Part shown: piece after piece, positions 1 to 12,000 of the stretch
Layout of the letters: each line of letters opens with the position of its first letter
How positions within the stretch are numbered: the stretch's first letter is position 1
NCBI RefSeq assembly: GCF_026151205.1
Contig: NC_087073.1
Coordinates: forward strand, 9,438,411-9,502,410
DNA from: Bolinopsis microptera
Lineage: Eukaryota; Ctenophora; Tentaculata; Lobata; Bolinopsidae
Reading direction: 5' to 3'
DNA: 64,000 bases
Program-made: the position numbers and the translations under genes
The notes under the pieces: model-generated
The model's database searches: none
The model's input: only the letters and a program-made list of their open reading frames with translations
What the model was told of the DNA's origin: nothing

Positions 1-3000
1 CAGAGCTTTGATGTCGCTGGAGACGGCGTCCACTGCAATTTCTAGAGCTCTTGTTCCTCGGCTGGCCTTGTCTTCAGCACTCTTCACTGTCTTCAATAAA
101 GAGCTGGTGGGAATAGAAAATTAGTTAGTTAAATACATATTCAACATCGGCGGTAAATCGGACGCTGGGCGCGGTAAATTGGGGTTTTTACTGTAATTGG
201 AAACTAGAAGTAGTACCGAACACGCGGTAAATTAGGGTTTTTATTGTAATTAGAAACTAGATGATGTACCTAACACTTTGAACCATCTCTTTAGCGCTAC
301 TCTTTAAATTGTCCATGGTATCGTGCTCACTAGATTTACCACACGCGTCTTTGGTGGAATCGATCAAACCAGACAGTGCCTTAGCAACATCCATACAGGC
401 GTTCAGCAACATAACCTGGGTCTCAACATCGTCAATAGACAAAGCTCCAGCACCACGTTTAACTGCGTCAGCAAGGTTGGAGATGGTGGTTTGAGCAGCT
501 AGGGCAGCCTGCTTGAGTTGAGCCTGATCTGCTGCAGCTCCTGCAACCAGTTGTTTGGTGTTCTCTACCAATTTCTTAGCGGTTCCTGAGGGGAGTAAAT
601 GTCACGAACCACACGCAGAATATTAAAAGAAGTCTATCCGAAATTCAATTTCCAGGCAACTTCTTAAGAATTTCGCCATGTCTCGGCGTCAGAAACTTAC
701 CAAGAATATTTTCTCTGTGGTTGGAGAAGGGTTCTCCTGTGTTCTCCAGAGCGCCGGTCCTAGCGAACATCTGCATGGTTTCCAAATCTCCGGTGATACC
801 GACAATAGAGTTAATAGTGTCGATACACGCCTGGGTTCCTTGACTACTTTGCTGCAGTGACTGTAGGAGGAACGAGTTAGCGAGCAAATCAAAGATATAA
901 ACTTAACAAATTTGTTGAGTGTCTAAGTAATCATCACAACATGATTTACCATGAAGTAGTCTAGCTGTTTAACAGTGATAGTAACACAGCAAATTACTCA
1001 AATATCACAGTTGTTTATAGGTAATTCATCATAATTTAAGGTGGTACATTATACATTCAGGTGATCTAGTATTAATTAAAGTATGCCCCCTTTGGCACCG
1101 GCATAACTATATCAAGTTATGGCAAAGAAACATTAATAATTTGAAGGTATGTTTGGTAAACTAACCTGAAGGATAGCGTGTACACCATGTGCAACTCCCT
1201 TGGCATGTTCACTCAGTTCTCTCCGGGAGATGGAATCCTTAGGATTACTCTGAACAGTAGCGCTTGTTTTCACCAGCTCAGAACAAGGATTAGCCAGCTT
1301 GTCTGTGGCGTCCCTGAGAGGCTCTGTACCCTGGCTGTCGGCACACTGTCTCACGTTATCCACCAGACTAGCGTACTCTTCAGATATAACCTGAGCAAGA
1401 TCGGACAGAGACTCGGGGCTGAGACTGGCCTTACCGACCATGTCCTGGCCAGCACCAGCTATAGCTCTGGCATTGTTCAGGATAGCCTCGTGTTGAGCCA
1501 TCACGGAAACACTTTCTTCAACTGGGTCGTTGAGAGTTCCACGTGACTTGGCGATATTCTCAATAAGTGAGGTGGACAGACCACTTTCAGGAGCCATTTC
1601 CAGGGTAAGTCTGAGGTCCTTGATAGCCTCATCGACAGCTTCAACATCCTGGTCTAATTTAGGATGAAGAGCAGTGGCGTTGGGGTTCCCTCCGCAATCT
1701 TTAGAGGTGCTTAACATATCGGACATTGCCTCCATCAGAGTTCTAGCCTGGAGTGGGGAGGACAGTTAATCATTTATATCGTGATGTAATCGTGAAAGTG
1801 AATATAAATTTCCGACAGTCGGGACCCTACAAGAAAGCTTGAAAGTTAAATTGTAAGAACCTGAGAGAAGAGGTCCTGTTGTCGATCCATGTCACTAAGT
1901 TTAGATGCAGCTCCAATAGTAGCACGAGATACAGGGTCAAAGTACAAAGACAATGTAGCCACGTTGTGTCCAAGCCTCTCGGGGTGACTCTTTGCAGACT
2001 CCACCAGAGGTTCTATCAGATCCTTTATTTCCATGGTTGCTGCTTCGAGCTGGGTCTGGTATCCCTGTAAATTTGTGGCTTCCTGTGGTCTGAGCTGTCC
2101 AGCAGTGGCACTGATGGCGGCCTGTTCCATCTCGGTCTGAGCACACTTCAGTTTCTCGAGAGCCTGGTCGCAAGGTTTTTGTCCAGGCACATTTTCCTTT
2201 ACTTGGTCAAGTAGATCCTTCACGGCATTCGACACAGATTTAGCCTGTAGGAGGTACAATATTGAAATTTTCAATTATATTGATCATTAGAATGTTTAGT
2301 GATTCAAAACATTTTCAAATTAAAAAGCAGGAAGTGAAAGTGAGAAGACTGACCTGAGTGATAAGGAGCTGCATGTTGGTACCATCGTTAGGATTGAGAG
2401 CTAAGGATCTGGAGAACTGGAGAAGTTTAGTGCTGGTGCTAGTGAGTTTGTTACCAGCATCTATCACACACTGCTGTCCTGCCTTACCCTGGGGACTGAT
2501 TCTGGCTGCAACTGGAGCGAACTCTGGAGACAGAGCAAAGTCTCGGAGGTGTTCCACTGATACCAGGAGAGGCTGAGCTGCCTCCCTACAAGCCTCCCTG
2601 TTCTCGGGGGTCAATTTGGTGGCCAGCGCCTTGATGCTCTTAACAAGCTGAGCGGTGCTGTTAGCCACATCCTTGGCGCACTGTACAAAGTGTCGTTTAG
2701 CCACGGGGTTGTCACATTTCTGGGACGCTGACTTGCAGGCGTTGCACAATTTGGAGGTGTGCTGAGCTATTTGAGTGGCAGCAGCCAGCACTTCCTGTTG
2801 TGTCAGGTCGGGCTGTGTTAGTTTCTCTACAGCAGCACTGATAACCCTGTGAGCGTTGTTGTAGAGGTCAGGGTCCACAATACCAGGGGTAGCTGCGGTG
2901 CTGTTGGGATCTGATACTCCCACCAGGTAGGCAGTCTGAGCTGCGGCATCTGCAGAGAAAGGGAGTTAGTGGCATTATAGTCTGTTATAAACTCAATGTA

Positions 3001-6000
3001 TTAGAGGATTTGATTATACCAGCTAACTATCAGATTACTTATTATAACTTACTTGACATTTAGAACAAAACAAAAACTCAACCAATTCACAAAACTAAAT
3101 CTTACGTGATAGGGCAGTAAGAGAATCGTTGACTTCGTCGATGGCACCAGCAAACGCCTTCCTGTCGTTAGCCTTAGCCAGGGTGGGCAGCTGTTTGAGG
3201 TTGTCCTCCAGGATCCTCTGGTTGTCCACAACAGACTCGATACAGTCGAAGAAGTTCTCATTACTGACAGGCACACTTGGATCTTGGAGACTGTTGTTCA
3301 GAGTCTCAAGGTTCCTGATAGCATTATCGCATTCCTTCTGGCCAGGCACACTGCTGGTGCAGGCATCGAGCAAGTTGTTGATGCTGTCAGTAAGAGATCT
3401 AGCAGACTGGGTCAGGTTGTTCTTGAGGTGTGGTGTGGTGGGATCTGCCACGCACAGCTTACTAAGACTCAGCAGTTTGTTGGAAGAAGCGTGGCAGTTC
3501 TTCAGCTGCATTATCACCTCTGACTGTAGTTCTGCGTCCTAGGAGAAATTTCTTCGGTTAACTAATATTTCGGGTAAATTAGCCAATTTTCAGATCTTCA
3601 TGTTCAGGTTCGCCTAATTAGCACATTCTTATTATTACACTTTACAGTCTTTGTTGTAAAAATGTACACACAGTTAATCGTGCAGTAATTGGTCAGCTGG
3701 CTAAGCCGGATATTGTTGTTAACTTTTTTGCGAAGGTAGCGTGCTGACTAAACTACAAATACGGGGAGTTTAAAAGGTAAGCCATTAACTTCCTCAACCA
3801 TTGCTCTATCTGCTAGTGTAGAATGTACAATAGTGTACTGTGGGGATGTGTGTTTATTGAACATTCATCTCCACATTGTTTAACCAGTGTCATACATCCG
3901 GAAAAACCGATGAGAAATTTTCTAGTGTTCTGTCCATCGAATTTAGCGTCTAGTCTAGGAAAACGAATTTATAAATACACTCTAATAAAAGATAATATGT
4001 TCTACATCAGATCAAGGGGAAAAATAAAAAGGAAGCCGTAAAACTTGTAAAACCTAAGGGATACACTTTTACGCCTGAGCTGATATGAATGTTTATTAAA
4101 AATATCACATAACATTCGCTAACCTTGGTTGCTCCAGCGAGCTGCATGCTGTGGTTGACAACATTTCCGTAAGTGGTGGCGAAGTTGTTAGCGACAACAG
4201 CCAGGTCCTCAGGAGAGACACGACTAGCTGCCACCAGCTCTGAAGACACCTGGTTCAGTTTAGCAGCGTCTTCTGAGACGGCGTTCTGTAAGTCTGCAAG
4301 TGACTCTCCCTGCCGGGTATAAGGTTAGAGCTGCAGTCGTGGTAATCATGGTACACGTTTCAGAGGGTGGAGTTTAATCTTAAGGGGGCCGGGGGGGGGT
4401 CTTCATCAAAATTCTCTCGAAATTGATTTTATAGTTGTTTCTGATAGAGGGGAGTGATATCTATCAGCTGCTTTTGGTCCCATGGAAAAATATTGTTCCT
4501 AGCCAAAATTATCGCCAGTCAAAGGTCAGCGCTTATGTGTAATTGTATTGCGCGAGCGATTTTCAATCGCGTGCCCTGAAAATCGAGTCTAAAAATCTAT
4601 CTTCTCCTACATTTTTTGAGCAATCACCCTGAAACTTTCAGGATATGTTCTATGGATCATTTAGAAGATATCTGTCGAGCCGAATATTGAGATAGGCCTT
4701 AGAAGATTTTTTATTCAATTTTGAAAATCTTGGACCTGGAAAAATCGTCAAAAAATGAGGTCCAAGATTTTCAAAATTAAATAAAAAATCTTCTAAGGCC
4801 TATCTCAAAATTCGGCTCGACAGATATCTTCTAAATGATCCATAGAACATATCCTGAAAGTTTCAGGGTGATTGCTCAAAAAATGTAGGAGAAGATAGAT
4901 TTTTAGACTCGATTTTCAGGGCACGCGATTGAAAATCGCTCGCGCAATACAATTACACATAAGCGCTGACCTTTGACTGGCGATAATTTTGGCTAGGAAC
5001 AATATTTTTCCATGGGACCAAAAGCAGCTGATAGATATCACTCCCCTCTATCAAAAACAACTATAAAATCAATTTCGAGATAATTTTGATGAAGACCCCC
5101 CCGGCCCCCTTATATGATTATGAGTTGGTTTGAAATTGTTGGATTACTCCGTGAGGCACGGCCTTTGATCTAGAATCTATGTTTTAAGAGTGAGGTCTAG
5201 CAGGTAGACTAAAAGTCTAACCTTAGTAGGTGGGAACCGGTTATCAGTAATAGCAACACTGGCTCTAGCGATCTCCTTGATAGCACTGTCAACGTCCTTC
5301 TGTCCAGGTAGTGAGTTGAGGAGGTTGTTGATAGCGTTAGAGACAGCCTTGTTGGCTTCATGCAGGTTCTTGGCCGCGTCCGCACTGTCCGGGTTGTTCA
5401 ACAGCACCTTGCTGTACTCCATCATGCGCTGAGCTTCGTCCAGCACGTCCTTAGCATTATCTATCACGACATTCTGATCGTTCCTATCATCGGTACACGC
5501 GCAAATACCACGTACCGCTCCGATTAGATCACCGAGATGGTTTGCTGTTTCGCGAGCTGCGATTCCTATAATGGGGTTGGCTGTATATCATGAGAATTAT
5601 GATGACAACATACTAAATGCAGTGACTTCTCCTTAAATAGACATGTATAAAAAAGCAGTTTTTCGCAAGCTGTAACTGAAGTATTTATTAAAATTAACGT
5701 AAACCAACCAATTAAATATATGTAAGTTATTCCAACTTAGTAATTATCATAAAATTGAATTGTTACCAGTGTAGTTAGCATTGCCCTGGTTGGCAGCTGT
5801 GAGCAGTTGTACCATACTAGTTCCAACCTGTCTACTCGCTCCGTAGAGGTCCGCTGTGCACGACTCTGGCTGAAAGAAGAGAATTAGTTTCACAGATATA
5901 AACAATTGTTTTGTCGGCTCAAGGTGAAACGAAGTTGTAACCCAGAATTGAAGTGAGGAAATCTGACACCAAGAGCATGATCTGAGTGTGTGATCAACCC

Positions 6001-9000
6001 AGTGCCATTCATTTGAGATTGCCAAATAACACACATGATACGATATTTCAGAATGGTGAATTGAATGGTATTTTATGGTATACTGACGTGGGTATAAGTC
6101 GGGAGGTGATCAACATTTTTGAGCTAAGAAAGCCAAAGAGACACATCAGGGTTTACAAAATGTTCGTAATAATCATATTTTATTCGGCCAAAAAGTATCA
6201 TGCAGTCTTTTAAAATACTTAATGTTTTTAGTGATATTATAGTTTTTGTTGCAAACATATGAATCACCGTTCGCGTTCCGCTATGACACACGTCAATTAA
6301 ATATTATATGATATTAGAAAGCAATTTCATTCATGGTAAAGATGTTCAAGCCGAAAAGTGAAAGTAGACTAACTAAAGATGAACTAAAGAAAGCAAGACA
6401 GATTAAAGAGTTCATTCAAGTTTCAAGGACAACTTCTAGGTTTTAATTCTACGTTCTAATTGTGGGATCTATGATCATATCTTAAATTAAAAATGTAAAT
6501 GATAGGAATAGATATGAGGAGAGATTAGAGTTCTATGCAGAATTCTTTGTAATTCCTGTATGCAATATGCATGATACGTAATTTACTGAACTTAAATAAT
6601 AATTTTGATTGCATTGCTGACATCAACTTATTTCTGCCCTAACAATAATCAGACATCTATTAAGTTTAAGCTTTGTGACAACATTCTTCAATGTTTGAAT
6701 GTCCCTGCATCTTATCGAGCAACTTTTCGTGAATCATTTGATCAAGAGGCCCACAGAACAACAATCAAAATACAGTATATCACTACATCAAATGCCATGC
6801 TGAAGTCTAGCTAGCTACCATCCACCATTAATGTACTACGGGATATCATTTATATGATGTTACCACAGATTTTATAATACATATGACGTCATAACATCAA
6901 TACAATGTGTAACACTGGCATTTAGTTTCTTTTAAATTCCCGGATTTCAACACTACTGTTGTGTAATTGGTGTGATTCTTAACATCACTGAGAGCTTTCA
7001 AACAGCCTGCAAAGTCCAAATACAGAATCGAAATTACAAAGTCGAAATTGTACATTGCAGTTTCATTTATTCCATTCCCGATGTAAATGGGCGAAATAAA
7101 TCTGGAAACAGTATTTTCATTTAACTTTCAAGTTCACCAGATAGTTTTGAAATCAGGGATTTAAAATCAAGGACCATACGACGCAATTACAATCGACTTG
7201 GTCACAGAATAAATAATTATATCCTGGACAGTTCACATAACACTAATAATTGTTAACGTTTCATGTTAACCGTTAACAATAGTAAAAGTAATCGGTACAC
7301 CACTTCAGATAAGATAACGTCACCAAAAGATCAGCTCATTACAAAACTTACGGTGCACTCAACAGGACCATCAGGGCTGGACTGAACAGAGGTGTTGGTG
7401 TTATTTTAGTGCCCTGTTATCTCTAGCTACATTGTAGCTCAATCTACATTGTAGCTGGATTTTTGTAGGGCTACGTTATTGCTAGTTCTACATAGCAATA
7501 TTTTCATTGCGACGAGCTATGTAGCAATTCGACATTTGAATTGAAGTAATTTGTTGGGCCTGGGTGATTATGAGATCTTCTTCAGTTGTTACTTTAGCTC
7601 AACAACTAGTTTGTTATAAATTTGTGGGTAAAGTTAGATCTAGTTTAATAAGATTACATATGATATCTTTGGGACTACACTATCTCGGTAAAGGAACGTT
7701 AGAATCTGAGAAGGGATAAAATACTTACTGTTTCTCGAGGTAGAGGTTTAATCGTTCCCTCTGCAACACTTCTTTCGACGTCCTTCAAGTTACCCTTGAC
7801 GTTTGCTAACAAGTCCAATGCGTTGTCAACATTAAGAGCAGTGAAGGATTCTCCAGCGCGGTTGGCGGCGTTGCGCAGGTTGACGAGCGCTGAAGCAGCA
7901 CTCTTGGAGAAGTTGGCGAGTTGAAGGGCGGCGGCTTGGTCAGTTACGTGGGGGACTGCTGACTTGGCAGCAGAAACACACCTCGTAGCCGGCTGGTGAA
8001 GTCATATTTAAACATCCAGAAGGTAATTGAGATAAATAGTTACATTATGTATTCAATAGTCCCACCAGACAACATTTTTGTCACTTAGGATAACTAGAAG
8101 TGTTAAAGAAACTGGAAATTGAGAATTAGGTAAAAAAGAAATGAAACTCACTGCTATGAACTGTTGGGCGCACTGCACGAGGTTCAGCTGCTCGGAGTCG
8201 TTGTTAGGATCGTGAGAATATGCGTTAATTGAGCTAACTAGTTTACTAATAGCGTCTCCTAGCATCTTGCACTGCGACATCAGGGCTTCTTGACTTGCTG
8301 AGTTACCTGAAAAACAAATCATCAGTAATTTAAATGTAATATGAAACATATGCTCGTCGCCTCCAGGCCATGAAACAGAACAATTTGAGAGAAAAGAACA
8401 TTCCAGTGTAAAAGGAAATTATTTAAGATAACCCAGGGCGCCCAGCCAGCTGCTCTGTCAGATCTATCACAAGATGTCATTGTCTTTTACTTCACACGAG
8501 TTAACTGTAAACTCCGGATAGATTTAATTCTACGCAAATCAGTAGATTGCAGTAATGAAAAGATCTGGGAATTTAATTCTATGAGTTTGTGTACGTTAGA
8601 TGCAAATTTCCGAAATTGAGATGCCCCGGTTTTAACTTTGACCCGTGTAATTTTTTCTCTGGTGAGTCGAAATAGGCCTGGAGTGTAGAGTTTTAAGGGT
8701 ATTGCCTGACGTAAACGTGGCCTAACGTTATAATATTTTCATCCAGAAGGTAAGGTTTTTTTTTTACAAATGTCTCAGACCCATAGCTAGATCTGTAAAT
8801 TTTAGGCAGACCCACTCAACAGCGGCCAAATTTTGCGCATTATGAGCCCCAAGCCCGATACCCACTTTGCCTCCCAATTATATTATCATCTCGTAACTTC
8901 ATAAAGAAGGTTCCGTTATTCATTTAAAGATTAAGTTTTATCGATTCTGGGCACGTAGCCCGACACGACACGTAGCCGGGGCGAAGCTCCTTTGGTTGGC

Positions 9001-12000
9001 TAGGGAGGGGGGAAGGCGCAGCCCCCCAGAAAATTTTTGAGAAATTATGTGTTTTAGACGACATTTGGCATTAAAGAAATTTGTAGGACAGTAATAATCA
9101 GACATCACAATAATACAGAGTTGGGGGGCGCAGCCCTGGCCTTCGGAAAATTTTTGAGAAATAGGGTGTTCCAGACGACATTTGTAGGACAGCAATAATC
9201 AGACATTACAATAATACAAGGTTGGTGGGCCGGGCTGGGGGGCGCAACCCCCGGAAAATTTTTGAGAAATAGGGTGATTCAGACGACATTTGGCATTAAA
9301 GAAATTTGTAGGACAGCAATAATCATACATCAGAATAATATAAAGTTGGTGGGCAAGGGGAGCGAACCCCCAGGAAAATTTTTGAGAAATAGGGTGATTA
9401 AAACGGCATTTGGCATTAAAGAAATTTGGGTACAGTAATAATCAGACATCACAATAATATAAAGTTGGGGGCCGGGGGGGGGGGGGGGGCGCAGCCCCCC
9501 AGAAAATTTTTGAGAAATAATGTGTTTTAGACGACATTTGGCATTAAAGAAATTTGTAGGACAGTAATAATCAGACATCACAATAATACAAAGTTGGGAG
9601 GCTAGGGGGGCGCACCCCCCGGAAAATTTTTGAGAAATAGGGTGATTCAGACGACATTAGGCATTAAAGAAATTAGTAGGGCAGTAATAATCAGACATCA
9701 CAATAATATAAAGTTGGTTGGCTAAGGAGGGGGGGGGGGGCGCAGCCAATAAGAAAATTTTTGAGAAATTATGTGTTTTAGACGACATTTGGCATTAAAG
9801 AAATTTGTAGGACAGTAATTATAATCAGACATCACAATAATACAAAGTTGGAGGGCTAGGCAGGCGCAGCCCTGGCCTTCGGAAAATTTTTGAGAAATAG
9901 AGTGTTCCAGACGACATTTGTGGGACAGCAATAATCAGACATTACAATAATACAAGGTTGGTGGGCTGGGGTGGCGCAGTAATAATCAGACATCACAATA
10001 ATATAAAGTTGGGGGACTGGGGGGGAGGGGGGGCGCAGCCCCCAAGAAAATTTTTAGAAATTATTTGTTTTAGACGACATTAGGCATTAAAGAAATTTGT
10101 AGGACGGCGATAATACAAAGTTGGGGGTGCAGCCCCCGGAAAATTTTTGAGAAATAGGGTGTTTCAGACGACATTTGGCATTAGAAATTTGTAATTTCAG
10201 ACATCACAATAATACAAAGTTGGGGGCTAGGGGGAACTCAGTACTTGTCACATTGAATTGAATAAGTACATATTGTATAGTGGGATTTGGGAATAATTTA
10301 CGAAATGCTAAAGTCGATTGCCTGTCGTGTCGTTTAATCAAACAGTCATAAACACAGCCCACTTACCAGGCGACCATGGGGACTAGGGGGCCTATTTTTT
10401 TTGGGGTTCAATTTTTTTCCGGGGGTCTTCACCTTGGCTACGTGTCTGCATTCTAGTTGCCAGACCCACTCTATTAGAGTGCAGACTCAACATTTTGGTT
10501 GCCAGACCCACTATTCTAGAGTCCAGACCCACAATTCTGGTTGTCATATCTCCTATATTCTAGTTCATAGACCCCCAATTCTGGTTGACAGAGTGAAGAA
10601 TTACCATTCTGGTTGCCAGATTCACTCTTCTAGAGAGGAGACCCACTCTTCAGTCTTCTAGTAGGTATAGAGTCAAGACCCACTATTCTAAAATGCAGAC
10701 CCACCATTCTGGTTGCCAGACCCACTCTTCTAAGGCGAAGACCTACCATTCTGGTTGCCAGCCCCACTCTTCTAGAGTGTAGACGCACCATTCCGATTGC
10801 CAGACCCACTATTCTTGAGTGAAGACCCACCTTTCGGGTTGCCGGACCCACTATTCTAGACTCTAGACTCCAGACGCACAATTCTGGTTGCCATATATCC
10901 TATATTCTAGTTTAGACCCCCAATTCTGGTTGACACTTAACAGAGTGTAGACTTACCATTCTGGTTGCCAGACCCACTCTTCTAGAGTGAAGACGGGGGG
11001 GTACCAATGGCATAGAATGGAGAAGAATGGCATAAAAATCATCAAATGGCATAGAAATTTCATGGCATAAATGGAAATTTTGTTTGGCCAATTCTCCATT
11101 TATGCCAATTTATGCCATGAATTTAGGTCTTCATATTTGACCTTTAGGATGACTTTAAATTCGCAAATATTATTAGTACTTGAATAAGAGACATGTTTCA
11201 TGCTTTATAACGCTTGAAATGATCGTTAAAGTCAAAGATTCATATGACAAATAACTAAATAAAGAAAATAGAAATGTATTATATCAAATATATACCAAAC
11301 ATTTCACTATTCAAGAAAAGCAAATTGTGAGATGTTCAAAATGTACAGAATACAAACATTGACAACACAACGATTTTGAATGTCATCAAGGAACAATGCA
11401 TCTGATGTATTTGTCTTCGACGAGTAGCCATACATTAGGAGATCCATTGATTAGGCTATGTTCCTGGCAGTAGTACTTCATCGGGCATGACTTATAAGAA
11501 ATAAATCTAACCACTCCTGTTGCAAAGTTCTGCTGAGATTTGAAGACTTTAAGAGTTTCTGTACTGCCAGCTTTCAAAACTGTTGAACATCCGCATTCAG
11601 GTTGATTGTATATGCGAACATCAGAAGACACTCCAAACGCGTCCCCCTTGAATCTTGAAAGACGAGATTTTGTTGATAAAGTGCTTCTTCCTCCATTGAG
11701 CGTGAGTGTCTCAAAAGACCGGAAGGATAGTGTTCCATATTTATCTGTTGATATCGTTTCTCCATCATCACAATCATCAACTACAGGTTCTACCTCATAA
11801 GCTAAGTCGTCCTCATCCTCGAGGCATCCAGATTCATCATCTACAGCTCCCCAAGAAAGTTCTTGGCCATGGACGATTGGCTTCCCACTCCGTTCTTCAG
11901 GATCTGCGACTGCGGCGAACACAGGGAAATTGTTTCTTTTCCCTTCTCGAATGCAGTCCCTCGATGCCCTGTCCAGCGTTTTTGCCAACTTGCCTAGGCA

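Larger units (their letters stand above)
1..8306 (-). other. TLN: Talin middle and C-terminal rod exons
   Basis: Twelve exons encode helical bundles equivalent to about R3-R11. The junction 7729-7992 to 5767-5869 reads IKPLPRET then PESCTADLYG, matching the spacing of vertebrate LKPLPGET-MEKCTQDLGN. The next junction gives GNANYT-GIAARETANHLG, again colinear. Exon 3106-3538 contains APGQKECDNA-type sequence, 2354-2949 AAAQTAYLVGVSDPNS and 270-585 DDVETQVMLLNACMDVAKAL. Position 1 falls inside the exon encoding EDKASRGTRALE, close to the start of the last third of the rod. Confidence 0.92.

Noticed and set aside
7351-7400. Possible extra talin exon after the GTAAG-like signal near 7350
   Set aside because: Flanking exons already join in phase and align with vertebrate talin without a gap. 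The candidate has a stop in two of three frames.
8938-9931. Minus-strand frames in the 120-bp array
   Set aside because: The same peptide recurs in each repeat unit; this is a by-product of repetition.
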